Shown in pieces: positions 19,248-26,578 of a stretch of 37,607 nt of DNA; within the stretch, counting starts at the first letter, position 1; every line of letters starts with the position of its first letter. The stretch is taken from the NCBI GenBank assembly GCA_902601235.1, contig CACKMG010000007.1:1-37607 (forward strand), read 5' to 3'. The notes beneath the pieces were generated by a model that saw only the letters and a list, made by a program, of their open reading frames with translations, did not search any database and was not told where the DNA came from. The translations under genes and the position numbers were made by a program. The stretch comes from an uncultured Pelagibacteraceae bacterium. Lineage in GTDB: Bacteria; Pseudomonadota; Alphaproteobacteria; Pelagibacterales; Pelagibacteraceae.

Positions 19248-20020
19248 TAAATTATTTTATCTAACACTTTAGCTGACGACAAGACTCCTGGCACACCAGC
19301 ACCAGGATGTGTTCCAGCTCCAACAAAAAATAAACCATCGTAAACTTCTGATTTATTGTGAAATCTAAAATACGCAGATTGTGAAAATTTTGGTTGGATA
19401 GAAAAACCTGAGCCATGTTTAGTATTTAAATCTTTTTCAAAATAATCTGGAGTTAAATAAAAATCCTCGACAATATTTTCTTTTAGATTAGGCATTAAAT
19501 CATTTTGCATTTTATCAATAACTAAATTTTTCATTTTTTCTCCTTCTAAAGACCAATCAATATTCGATTGATTATTTGGAACAGGTACAAGAACATAAAA
19601 GCAATCGTTCCCCTCAGGAGCCATAGATTTATCTGTTGCAGATGGTCTGTGAAGATAATAACTAATATCATCATTTAACTTTTTTTTATTAAATATATCA
19701 TCTAGATGTTCTTTATATTTGTTCCCAAATTTAATTGTATGATGTTCTACATTTTCGTATTTTTTTTTGGTGCCAAAATAATAAACAAATAATCCCATTG
19801 AATACTCCATTCGATTCATTTTCCATTTAAAAAGAAATGAATTATTAGTATTTCCATTTAACATTTTTTCATAAACTGCAGGTGGGTCTGCATTACAAAT
19901 TACATTATTAGAATTTATGATAGTTTGATCATTAAGTTGAACACCAGTAATTTTTTTTTTATCTGAAATAATTTTTGTAACTTCACGACCTTTAATCACT
20001 TCAATTCCTTCTTCATCCAT
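19247..20020 (-). pseudogene. crtI: Phytoene desaturase, C-terminal fragment (frameshifted crtI)
   Basis: C-terminal part of CrtI in a different frame from the N-terminal fragment. The ATG at 20018-20020 is internal (MDEEGIEVIKGREVTKI), not a natural start. The fragment has GVQLNDQTIINSNNVICNADPP, the LHRPSATDKSMAPEGNDCFYVL segment and the C-terminal FAD contact GLFFVGAGTHPGAGVPGVL, so the fold-defining end is intact. With the one-base shift repaired, 19247-20708 reads as one protein of about 486 residues, the usual CrtI size. No decay beyond that single base is visible. Expected role: desaturation of phytoene to lycopene. Alternative readings are a sequencing error, a recent mutation or a slippage-controlled gene. 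Confidence 0.9.
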
Positions 20021-20027
20021 AAGTTTT

Positions 20028-20708
20028 TCAAATCCTTTTATTATATTTCCAGTTCCCCCCCATAGAATAATGAATACCCCATTTTTTCTCTAAATATAAA
20101 ATTAGTCCATAAATTGAAGTTGTGGTGAAAGGATTGCCACCAACAAGTAATGGGTGCATGCTGAACATTCTTCTTAATTTTTCATTTTTTATATAGGATG
20201 AAACTAGTGAATAAACTGATTTGTAACTTTTAAGTTTTAAAAGAGCTGGCAATTGTTGCACCATCACTAATGGTTTATCAAATGGCACATCAGCCAGTTC
20301 AGTAAAACCTTTATCAAATATTTTTTTTGTAAAATTTACTAATTTTTTGTAGCCCTTTAAATCATCTTTACTTATTTTCTCGATTTGCCTTTTCATCTCG
20401 TTCTCATCTCCTGAGTAATTAAATTTGGTTTTATCTTCAAATATAAATTGATACCAAATTTTAAGAGGAGAAAGTCTTATGTAATTTTTTGGATCTTTAT
20501 TAAATAACTCGAATAACTCATTGATTAAGTAGGGGGCAGTAATAACAGTTGGCCCACCATCATAAATAAAACCATTTTTTTTAAACACTCTAGCCCTTCC
20601 ACCTAGATCAGGATGTTTTTCAATTAATGTAACATCATGTCCTTTTGCTTTCAGACGGAGAGCAGTAGCTATACCTCCAAAACCAGATCCAATAACTACA
20701 GAATTCAT
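20028..20708 (-). pseudogene. crtI: Phytoene desaturase, N-terminal fragment (frameshifted crtI)
   Basis: N-terminal 226 residues of CrtI. It starts MNSVVIGSGFGGIATALRLKA, the dinucleotide-binding motif, followed by LIEKHPDLGGRARVF and GFIYDGGPTVIT, all characteristic of bacterial CrtI-type desaturases. The last true CrtI residues are HYSMGG; reading then passes through a run of seven G into a wrong frame (NWKYNKRI) and a stop. In the alternative frame the sequence continues TGNIIKGFEKLMDEEG, exactly as the family expects. Upstream, atpF ends 39 bp before this start. It is the first gene of the retinal-synthesis unit. Confidence 0.9.
20055..20061 (-). other. G7 homopolymer (C7 on plus strand): site of the crtI frameshift
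   Basis: The coding strand reads ATGGGGGGGAACTGG. With seven G the frame is ATG GGG GGG AAC TGG and soon meets TGA. With six G it is ATG GGG GGA ACT GGA AAT, giving the conserved MGGTGN. A run of seven G is improbable by chance in DNA this AT-rich. Confidence 0.92.
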
Positions 20709-20747
20709 TAATATAACTTATAGTTTTTTAGAAAAATTGTAAGAGAA

Positions 20748-21245
20748 TTATGAATTAATTTTTTTTAACTCTTCTTTAGTTTCATCTAAATTTTTTTGAA
20801 ACAAATTATCAAGTTTTGATTTATCTACAGAAGTGGTGATGATTTTTTTAACAGAGTCTACTGAAATTTTAACTGAAGCATCTTTAATTTCTTTTATAGC
20901 AGCTTCTTTCATATGAATTATTTTATCTTTTGCTGAATTTTTTTTAATTTCTGATGATTTGTGAAATTTATCATTAAGTTCTATCATTAATTTATCGCTA
21001 TCTTTTCTTGCTTGCTCCAAAATTTCATCACTTACTGATTTAGCTGTATCTAGTTTTTTTTGTGCATTATCTAATAGAGTTTTTGCTTCAGTTCTAAGTT
21101 TTTCACTTTCATCAATCTCATTTTTTATTTCAGAAATTATCTTGTTAAGAGTCTCATTAATTTTTTGTGGAACTTTTAAATATATTAACCCTCCAAAAAA
21201 TATAAAAAATGAAACTGCTACCCAAAAAGTAGAATCAATTGTCAT
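20748..21245 (-). CDS. atpF: F-type ATP synthase subunit b
   Basis: Peripheral-stalk subunit of the F1Fo ATP synthase. One N-terminal membrane helix (TFWVAVSFFIFFGGLIYLKV) is followed by a long charged coiled coil rich in Lys and Glu. I start at the ATG at 21245 (MTIDSTFWVAV, 165 residues); the ORF track adds eleven residues from an upstream codon, which do not look like family sequence. The start overlaps the 3' end of the b' gene by 11 nt. Presence of b and b' together is typical of alphaproteobacteria, where the stalk is a heterodimer. crtI follows after 39 bp. Confidence 0.9.
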   Translation of the reverse strand: MTIDSTFWVAVSFFIFFGGLIYLKVPQKINETLNKIISEIKNEIDESEKLRTEAKTLLDNAQKKLDTAKSVSDEILEQARKDSDKLMIELNDKFHKSSEIKKNSAKDKIIHMKEAAIKEIKDASVKISVDSVKKIITTSVDKSKLDNLFQKNLDETKEELKKINS

Positions 21246-21825
21246 AATATTTATTCCTATTCCTTTTTGATAGATCATTTACTATAGCCGAGATACTGCT
21301 GCTGTTTACATCTGCACCTATTAAATTTTTTAAAATTTCAGATGATGTTTCAATAGCAATTTTATTTATTTTATCTGGTGCGCTTTTTTTGAGTAAATTA
21401 ATTTCTTGTTCAGCGTTTTTTATCTCTTGATTAATTTCATTTTCTAAATTTTCTCTTTTAGAATTAATATTTTTAAGAGTCTTTTCTCTAACTTCTTTAA
21501 AAATGTTTTTTGCCTCGAGTTTACTTTTTAATATTATATCATCATATTCTTTAAGTTTTGTGTCAGCATCATTTCTTTGTTTTTCTGCAGCTTCAATATT
21601 TTCTAGTATTTGAGACTTTCTTAATTCTAAATTTGAACTTATCTTAGGTAATATTAATTTTGACAAGATAATATATAAAATACCAAAAGTTAATGTTAGC
21701 CAGAATATTTGTGAAATCCAAAATTCAGGATTTAATTGGGGCATACCACCACTTTCAGCTGCAAAAACCTCTTTTATAAAAAAGAGGTTTAAAAATATTA
21801 ATTGAAAAAAATATTTTTTAATCAT
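21235..21825 (-). CDS. atpF': F-type ATP synthase subunit b'
   Basis: Second peripheral-stalk subunit, 196 residues from the ATG at 21825; the track starts one codon earlier at TTG. The N-terminus (MIKKYFFQLIFLNLFFIKEVFAAESG) reads like a signal peptide or extra helix, then GGMPQLNPEFWISQIFWLTLTF is the characteristic b' segment, followed by a membrane helix and a long coiled coil. It lies between atpE (5-nt gap) and atpF. A perfect 11-bp hairpin occupies codons about 12-21, which may reduce expression relative to atpE. Confidence 0.9.
   Translation of the reverse strand: MIKKYFFQLIFLNLFFIKEVFAAESGGMPQLNPEFWISQIFWLTLTFGILYIILSKLILPKISSNLELRKSQILENIEAAEKQRNDADTKLKEYDDIILKSKLEAKNIFKEVREKTLKNINSKRENLENEINQEIKNAEQEINLLKKSAPDKINKIAIETSSEILKNLIGADVNSSSISAIVNDLSKRNRNKYYDN
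21765..21790 (-). repeat. 11-bp perfect hairpin in the 5' end of the b' gene, just after atpE
   Basis: AAACCTCTTTT and AAAAGAGGTTT are exact reverse complements separated by four bases. On the transcript the stem begins 35 nt after the b' start codon and about 40 nt after the atpE stop; its 3' arm ends in UUU and continues UUGC, giving a U-rich edge. It could act as a 3' stabiliser for atpE mRNA or as a weak attenuator. The structure is seen in sequence; the function is inference. Confidence 0.8.
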
Positions 21826-21830
21826 CAAAT

Positions 21831-22058
21831 TTAAAATGCAAATAAAATGATCAATGCAACAACCAATCCAAATAACCCAGTTGCCTCTGCAAGAGCAAAC
21901 CCTAAAAGTAAATTAGGAAATTGTTTTTGTGCTGCAGAGGGGTTTCTCATTGCTCCTGATAAATAATTTCCAAAAATTATTCCAATACCAACTCCTGCAC
22001 CAGCCAGAGCAATAGCTGCTAAACCTGCCCCAATCATTTTTGCTGCTTCTAATTCCAT
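21831..22058 (-). CDS. atpE: F-type ATP synthase subunit c
   Basis: The proton-carrying ring subunit, 75 residues, two helices joined by a polar loop (AMRNPSAAQKQFP). Glycine-rich GAGVGIG packs helix 1. Glu58 in LLGFALAEATGLFG is the ion-binding carboxylate; the surrounding residues look like a proton rather than a sodium type. The ring needs roughly ten copies per enzyme, and this gene has the strongest ribosome-binding site in the window (AGGAGG, 5 nt before ATG). It lies 21 nt after atpB. Confidence 0.97.
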   Translation of the reverse strand: MELEAAKMIGAGLAAIALAGAGVGIGIIFGNYLSGAMRNPSAAQKQFPNLLLGFALAEATGLFGLVVALIILFAF

Positions 22059-22063
22059 TATAT

Positions 22064-22069
22064 CCTCCT
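22064..22069 (-). promoter_or_regulatory. Perfect Shine-Dalgarno of atpE
   Basis: The coding strand reads AGGAGGATATAATG: a six-base AGGAGG match with five bases to the ATG. The other starts I inspected (coxB, coxA, coxC, petA, ctaB) have no comparable motif, so this looks like a specific device for high subunit c synthesis. Confidence 0.92.
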
Positions 22070-22079
22070 ATGTTGTTTA

Positions 22080-22814
22080 TTAATGGTGTAAATTTAATGC
22101 ATCATTTAAATATATGCATGTTAAGATTGCAAATACATATGCTTGAAGAAAAGCAACTAATATCTCCAAACCAGTTAATGCAACCGAAAAACTCAGTGGA
22201 AGCCATCCACCAACTATTCCAAGGCTTATAACAAAGCCTCCGAAAACTTTCATCATGGTATGACCTGCCATCATGTTAGCAAAAAGTCTTACAGATAGAC
22301 TTATTGGTCTACTCAAATAAGATATAATCTCAATCACAACTATCAAAGGAAGTAATACAACTGGAACTCCACTAGGAACAAATAGTTTTAAATATCCAAA
22401 ACCATGTTTCATGAAACCAATAATTGTTACCCCAATAAAAATAAACGCTGCAAGAACAAATGTTACAATGATGTGACTTGTTACTGTAAAGGTATAAGGT
22501 ATCATTCCGAACATGTTACAAAAAAGAACAAACATAAATAATGAAAATATGAATGAGAAATATGGTTTTGCTTTTGAGCCCGCAGTATCACTAATCATTT
22601 TTGAAACAAAGGTGTAGCTCAATTCTGCTAAAAGCTGAATTTTACTTGGCAACATTGAATTTTTTTTTGAACCAATATTAAAAATAATCAAAATAGCTAA
22701 TGAACTTATAACCATAAATAAACTTGCATTTGTAAATGAAATATCAAAAGCACCTACTTTAATTTCTGGTCCAATTCTATAAACTTCGAATTGCGTCATT
22801 GGGTTTGCTGCCAT
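22080..22814 (-). CDS. atpB: F-type ATP synthase subunit a
   Basis: Forms the proton half-channels against the c-ring. The 244-residue membrane protein carries the essential arginine, Arg176, in PISLSVRLFANMMAGH. AELSYTFVSKMISDTAG, YFSFIFSLFMFVLFCNMFGMIPYTF and the C-terminal GLEILVAFLQAYVFAILTCIYLNDALN are strongly conserved. It follows atpI by 10 nt and precedes atpE by 21 nt. The F1 genes (atpHAGDC) are absent, as expected for alphaproteobacteria where Fo and F1 operons are separate. Confidence 0.97.
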   Translation of the reverse strand: MAANPMTQFEVYRIGPEIKVGAFDISFTNASLFMVISSLAILIIFNIGSKKNSMLPSKIQLLAELSYTFVSKMISDTAGSKAKPYFSFIFSLFMFVLFCNMFGMIPYTFTVTSHIIVTFVLAAFIFIGVTIIGFMKHGFGYLKLFVPSGVPVVLLPLIVVIEIISYLSRPISLSVRLFANMMAGHTMMKVFGGFVISLGIVGGWLPLSFSVALTGLEILVAFLQAYVFAILTCIYLNDALNLHH

Positions 22815-22824
22815 AAATTACTAT

Positions 22825-23100
22825 CTATTTTTGCATTTTTTTCGCAGATTTAATTACATTTGTTATTCCAGCAACTACCCCTACAAAAAAAAATATTAAA
22901 ATTAACCAAGGTTTAGTACCAAAGGTCTTATCTAAAATAAACCCAATAATTGTCCCTACTGCAACAGCTGATACTAACTCAGTACTAAGCTTAAAAGCGG
23001 TGCCAATAGGTGATGGTTTAGAGTTTTTATTGGCTGAAACTCTATTTGAGACTTTTTTTTTTGCAATTTCTAAGCGAGTTTTAAACGGATCTTTGGACAT
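22825..23100 (-). CDS. atpI: AtpI/AtpZ-like ATP synthase accessory protein
   Basis: A 91-residue protein with a charged N-terminus (MSKDPFKTRLEIAKKKVS) and two membrane helices, including GTIIGFILDKTFGTKPWLILIFFFVGVVAGITNV, the conserved hairpin of the AtpI/AtpZ family. Members assist c-ring assembly or Mg uptake in other bacteria and are not essential parts of the enzyme. First of the Fo genes, 12 nt after smc. Position and the GFxLD-KPW-LI pattern make the call firm. Confidence 0.9.
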   Translation of the reverse strand: MSKDPFKTRLEIAKKKVSNRVSANKNSKPSPIGTAFKLSTELVSAVAVGTIIGFILDKTFGTKPWLILIFFFVGVVAGITNVIKSAKKMQK

Positions 23101-23112
23101 TATTTATTTTAA

Positions 23113-25509
23113 TTAGGCAACCATACTTTCTGCTTTTTGTAAATCAACAGCAACTAATTGGCTTATGCCCTTTTCTGGCATAGTTACACCATAAAGTCTG
23201 TTCATTTTAGACATAGTTAAAGCATGATGAGTAACAATTATAAATTTTGTATTTGTTATTCGTATTAGCTCTTCTAGTAAACTACAAAATCTAGTAACAT
23301 TTGCATCGTCCAGTGGAGCATCGACCTCATCAAGTACACAAATTGGAGATGGGTTAGTTAAAAAAACTGCAAAAATTAGTGACAAAGCTGTTAAAGCTTG
23401 TTCACCACCAGATAATAAAGTTATTGATTGAAGTCTTTTTCCAGGAGGGCTCACCAACATTTCTAACCCAGCTTCAAGAGGGTCATCAGAATCAACTAAT
23501 TCAAGTTTTGCGTTTCCTCCATTAAATAATTTTGTATATACTTCATTAAATTTTCTATTAACCTTTTCAAAAGCTTCAACCAATCTTTCTCGCCCTTTCT
23601 GATTAAGCTCATTAATGCTATTTTTTAACTTCGCTATTGCATCTACTAAATCTGTTCGGTCTTGTTCCATTTTTTTAATTTCAATCTCATATTTATTTGT
23701 TTCTTCATCGGCTTTTAAATTAACTGAACCTAGTTTTTCTCTTTCTTGTTTTTTTTTATCTAACAAATCTTCTTGGTTTACTGCATCAGGTAAATCTTCT
23801 AGACCATTAAGATTTGAATTTTCTAAAATATTTTCTTCGTTTAAATTTAATTCAGAATTAATTCTATCAATTAAATCATCTTTTCTTTTATTTAGACCTT
23901 CTATTGTTGCTCCAGAACTCGCTTTTCTTTCTCTTATTTGAATTGAATCCTCTTGAACTTTATTTAATTCTCTTCTAAGATTTTCTATCTTTTCATCTGT
24001 ATCACTTATTATTATTTCATTCTCTTCTTTTTCTTTCTCAGATATTCTAAGGTTTTCAGATATTTGACCTTTTTTTTCTGCATGTATTTCTGGTTTATTA
24101 TCTAATTTTTCTAATTGAAGAACAAATTTATCTTTTCTATCACTTAGTTCAGCAACCATTTTTTCAGAATTTGAAAGCAGATTTTTCCAACTTTTAATTT
24201 CCTTTTCTATGACATTAATTCTTTCACTTCTTTTAACAGATTCTTTTTTTATATTTTGATTTTTACCAAAAATTTCCGCATATGTTTCTATAATTATTTT
24301 AATATTTTCTAATGCAACTATCGACTCTTCATTTTTTTTATCTTTAATAAGTTGTTTTATCTTTTCAATTTCATTTTTTAATTTATTTTTTTCTCTTTCT
24401 AAATCTTCATTAGATTTTTTTTCAGTTTCATAATATTTGGAATCTATCTCAATAAGTTCACTTTTTTCTTCTTTAAGTCTTTTTTCATTTGAATTAGCAT
24501 CAATGACAATTCCTTTTTCTCTTGAAATATCTTCATCTAATGTTTTAAGAGTGCCTTTGATATTTTCAATTTCATCTTGAGTTCTAGTATTTTCTTCATC
24601 AAGGTTTTGAAGTTCTAAATTAAGTCTTTGTATTTTTGATAAATTTTCAATATTTTTTTCTCTAAGTGGATTAATTTTTTCTGTTTCAGACTTGATTGAT
24701 TGCTCTAATTCAAAAATCTTTTTGTTAAAACTACTTACTTCATCCTCAGCTTCGGTGTTTATTTCATTTTCAACTCTAATTTCTTTATCAATCTCTAATA
24801 ATTTCAAATAGTATAAACCAGCTTCAATTTTTTTTATTTCGTCTGAAATATTTTTATATTTAGTTGCTTCTTCAGCTTGTTTTTGTAGGTTAAGCAACTG
24901 TTTTTCTTGTTGTCTTCTTAATTCATCAGCTCTTTTCAAATTATTTTCAGCTGCACCCAATCTGAGTTCTGCTTCATGCCTTCTTACATGTAGACCAGAT
25001 ATACCTGCAGCTTCTTCAAGAATTGCTCTTCTATCTGTAGGTTTTGCAGTTACTAATGCACCAATTCTGCCCTGACTGATCATTGATGGGGAGTGTGCTC
25101 CAGTAGAAAGATCTGCAAAAAACATTTGCGTATCTCTAGCTCTTACTTCTTTATCATTAATATAAAATTTTGAACCTTTATCTTTTTCAATTTTTCTTCT
25201 TACACTTACCTCACTAAGTTCACGATACTGAATTGGACCCTCGTTATTTTCATTTTTAACAGTCACCAAAACTTCAGCAATATTTTTCGAGGCTTTATTA
25301 GATGTGCCTGAAAATATTACATCTTCCATTCCTGATCCTCTCATACTCTTGGCTGAAGTTTCTCCCATTACCCATCTTAAAGACTCTACGATGTTAGATT
25401 TTCCACATCCATTAGGTCCAACAATGCCTGTTAAACCTTCTTCGATTAAAAAATCGGTTTTATCTGCAAACGATTTGAATCCATTGAGTTGAATTTTTTT
25501 AAACTCCAT
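23113..25509 (-). CDS. smc: SMC-type chromosome segregation ATPase, short form apparently without a hinge
   Basis: Chromosome-organising ATPase. The N-terminal head has Walker A GPNGCGKS (31-38) in FKSFADKTDFLIEEG context. The C-terminal head has the signature LLSGGEQAL (about 697-705) and Walker B CVLDEVDAPLDDANV (about 722-736), so both half-ATPases are complete. The protein is 798 residues, whereas bacterial SMCs are usually about 1150-1200. The charged coiled coil runs from about 170 to 640. I cannot find a globular glycine-containing hinge; the least charged stretch, VALENIKIIIETYAEIFGKN, falls at about 396-416, the exact midpoint. It follows dsbA by 8 nt and precedes atpI by 12 nt. The neighbours mutY/dciA/dsbA are the usual alphaproteobacterial context. 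Confidence 0.92.
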   Translation of the reverse strand: MEFKKIQLNGFKSFADKTDFLIEEGLTGIVGPNGCGKSNIVESLRWVMGETSAKSMRGSGMEDVIFSGTSNKASKNIAEVLVTVKNENNEGPIQYRELSEVSVRRKIEKDKGSKFYINDKEVRARDTQMFFADLSTGAHSPSMISQGRIGALVTAKPTDRRAILEEAAGISGLHVRRHEAELRLGAAENNLKRADELRRQQEKQLLNLQKQAEEATKYKNISDEIKKIEAGLYYLKLLEIDKEIRVENEINTEAEDEVSSFNKKIFELEQSIKSETEKINPLREKNIENLSKIQRLNLELQNLDEENTRTQDEIENIKGTLKTLDEDISREKGIVIDANSNEKRLKEEKSELIEIDSKYYETEKKSNEDLEREKNKLKNEIEKIKQLIKDKKNEESIVALENIKIIIETYAEIFGKNQNIKKESVKRSERINVIEKEIKSWKNLLSNSEKMVAELSDRKDKFVLQLEKLDNKPEIHAEKKGQISENLRISEKEKEENEIIISDTDEKIENLRRELNKVQEDSIQIRERKASSGATIEGLNKRKDDLIDRINSELNLNEENILENSNLNGLEDLPDAVNQEDLLDKKKQEREKLGSVNLKADEETNKYEIEIKKMEQDRTDLVDAIAKLKNSINELNQKGRERLVEAFEKVNRKFNEVYTKLFNGGNAKLELVDSDDPLEAGLEMLVSPPGKRLQSITLLSGGEQALTALSLIFAVFLTNPSPICVLDEVDAPLDDANVTRFCSLLEELIRITNTKFIIVTHHALTMSKMNRLYGVTMPEKGISQLVAVDLQKAESMVA

Positions 25510-25517
25510 GGATTAAA

Positions 25518-26093
25518 TTATATCAGTTTTTCTAATGATTTTTTTAAATTTTTATAATTTAGAGATTTTTCAAACTTTTCGTTATTAATTATTATCGTGG
25601 GAGTAGCATTTACCTTGAATTTTTTTACACCTTCGATTCGATCATTAAGCACATAATCTTCAATTTCTTTATTATTAATACATTTCTCAAAGTTTACATT
25701 AAAACCCTCCTTTTTAATAAATTGTCTTAAATTATTATTAATTTCCTCCACCGTACTTCCTTTTACCCAAGATTGTTGATTAAAATATAAACTTTCTAAA
25801 ATTTCTAGACCCTGGCCGCTTTTACATTGCGCAATTTTAGAAGCATTTAAGGCTGCAATGTCTAAAGGGAAATGTCTAAATTCTATTTTTACTAATCCTG
25901 TATCAATGTAATCTTTTTTAAGTTGAGGATAAATATCTTTATGAAAATTTGCACAATGACTGCAAGTTAAAGATTCGTATGCAATTATTGTAATTTTAGC
26001 ATTTTCTTGTCCTGAAACTATTCGATTAGTTTCAGCATTACAATTAATAGTCAAACCAAAAAAAATAATAATTAATAAATAAAATTTTTTCAT
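25518..26093 (-). CDS. DsbA family periplasmic thiol oxidoreductase
   Basis: A 191-residue thioredoxin-fold protein with an N-terminal signal peptide (MKKFYLLIIIFFGLTINCNA). The active site is CSHC (Cys44-Cys47) in YESLTCSHCANFH, and the cis-proline loop is in NATPTIIINNEKF. FRHFPLDIAALNASKIAQC is typical of the DsbA-like group that includes Gram-negative DsbA/BdbD relatives. It likely forms or rearranges disulfides outside the cytoplasm. It overlaps dciA by 4 nt. A DsbA-like gene between the DUF721 gene and smc is a recurrent alphaproteobacterial arrangement. Confidence 0.9.
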   Translation of the reverse strand: MKKFYLLIIIFFGLTINCNAETNRIVSGQENAKITIIAYESLTCSHCANFHKDIYPQLKKDYIDTGLVKIEFRHFPLDIAALNASKIAQCKSGQGLEILESLYFNQQSWVKGSTVEEINNNLRQFIKKEGFNVNFEKCINNKEIEDYVLNDRIEGVKKFKVNATPTIIINNEKFEKSLNYKNLKKSLEKLI

Positions 26094-26578
26094 TTTTCTT
26101 TGAATACTCTTGATAACTCTAATAAAGATTTTTTAATTTTCTCATTCTTAACATCGTTAATTTTATTTTGATATTTATTTTTTGTCTCACTCTTTTTAAA
26201 TAATGTAGTATTAGTATTAATTTTTTGTTCTTTTTCAAAAGATTTAAATTTTATTTTTTCTACGATTACTTTTCCAAAAAAATTATTCATTTTGTCTATG
26301 ATATCTTTTTTAGAGTATTCTAAATCTATCTCATGACCTCTTTTGACCATTATTAATAATGTGCTTACACCAAATTTATTTGAATTCTTAAATGATTTTG
26401 GATAACAAATTCTGAAAAGATTTTCCCCAACAATAAATTTCCAATTATTTAATGTTTCTGAATAAATCTGACCTCTATTTGTGATAACTTTTTTAATATT
26501 TTTTGGCAAAGTGTCTTTAAAAGATCTTAAGCCTTGAATGGTACCAAATCTCTGCTTAATATTATTTTTATATCGCAT
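26090..26578 (-). CDS. dciA: DciA-like DUF721 protein (replicative helicase loader type)
   Basis: A 162-residue basic protein. The central region (about 40-115: LNNWKFIVGENLFRICYPKSF ... STLLIMVKRGHEIDLEYSKKDIIDKMNNFFG) fits the KH-like DUF721 domain of DciA, which helps load DnaB helicase in bacteria lacking DnaC. The C-terminus is Lys- and Asn-rich and probably disordered. Its ATG is adjacent, base to base, to the mutY ATG on the other strand (CATATG), so the dciA promoter must lie within mutY. It leads a minus-strand run reaching rnhA. Confidence 0.8.
   Translation of the reverse strand: MRYKNNIKQRFGTIQGLRSFKDTLPKNIKKVITNRGQIYSETLNNWKFIVGENLFRICYPKSFKNSNKFGVSTLLIMVKRGHEIDLEYSKKDIIDKMNNFFGKVIVEKIKFKSFEKEQKINTNTTLFKKSETKNKYQNKINDVKNEKIKKSLLELSRVFKEK

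Noticed and set aside
19247-20708. Two separate genes, or a programmed -1 frameshift, at crtI
   Set aside because: The second ORF's ATG is internal to conserved CrtI sequence. Although G-GGG-GGG has the slippery pattern, a -1 shift leads to GAA CTG GAA ATA TAA and stops; the needed shift is +1 or a one-base deletion.
22040-22231. 63-residue plus-strand ORF across the atpB/atpE boundary
   Set aside because: Antisense to two conserved ATP synthase genes; no recognisable features.
23615-23941. 108-residue plus-strand ORF inside smc
   Set aside because: Low-complexity Ser/Leu/Phe shadow of the coiled-coil region; no start context.
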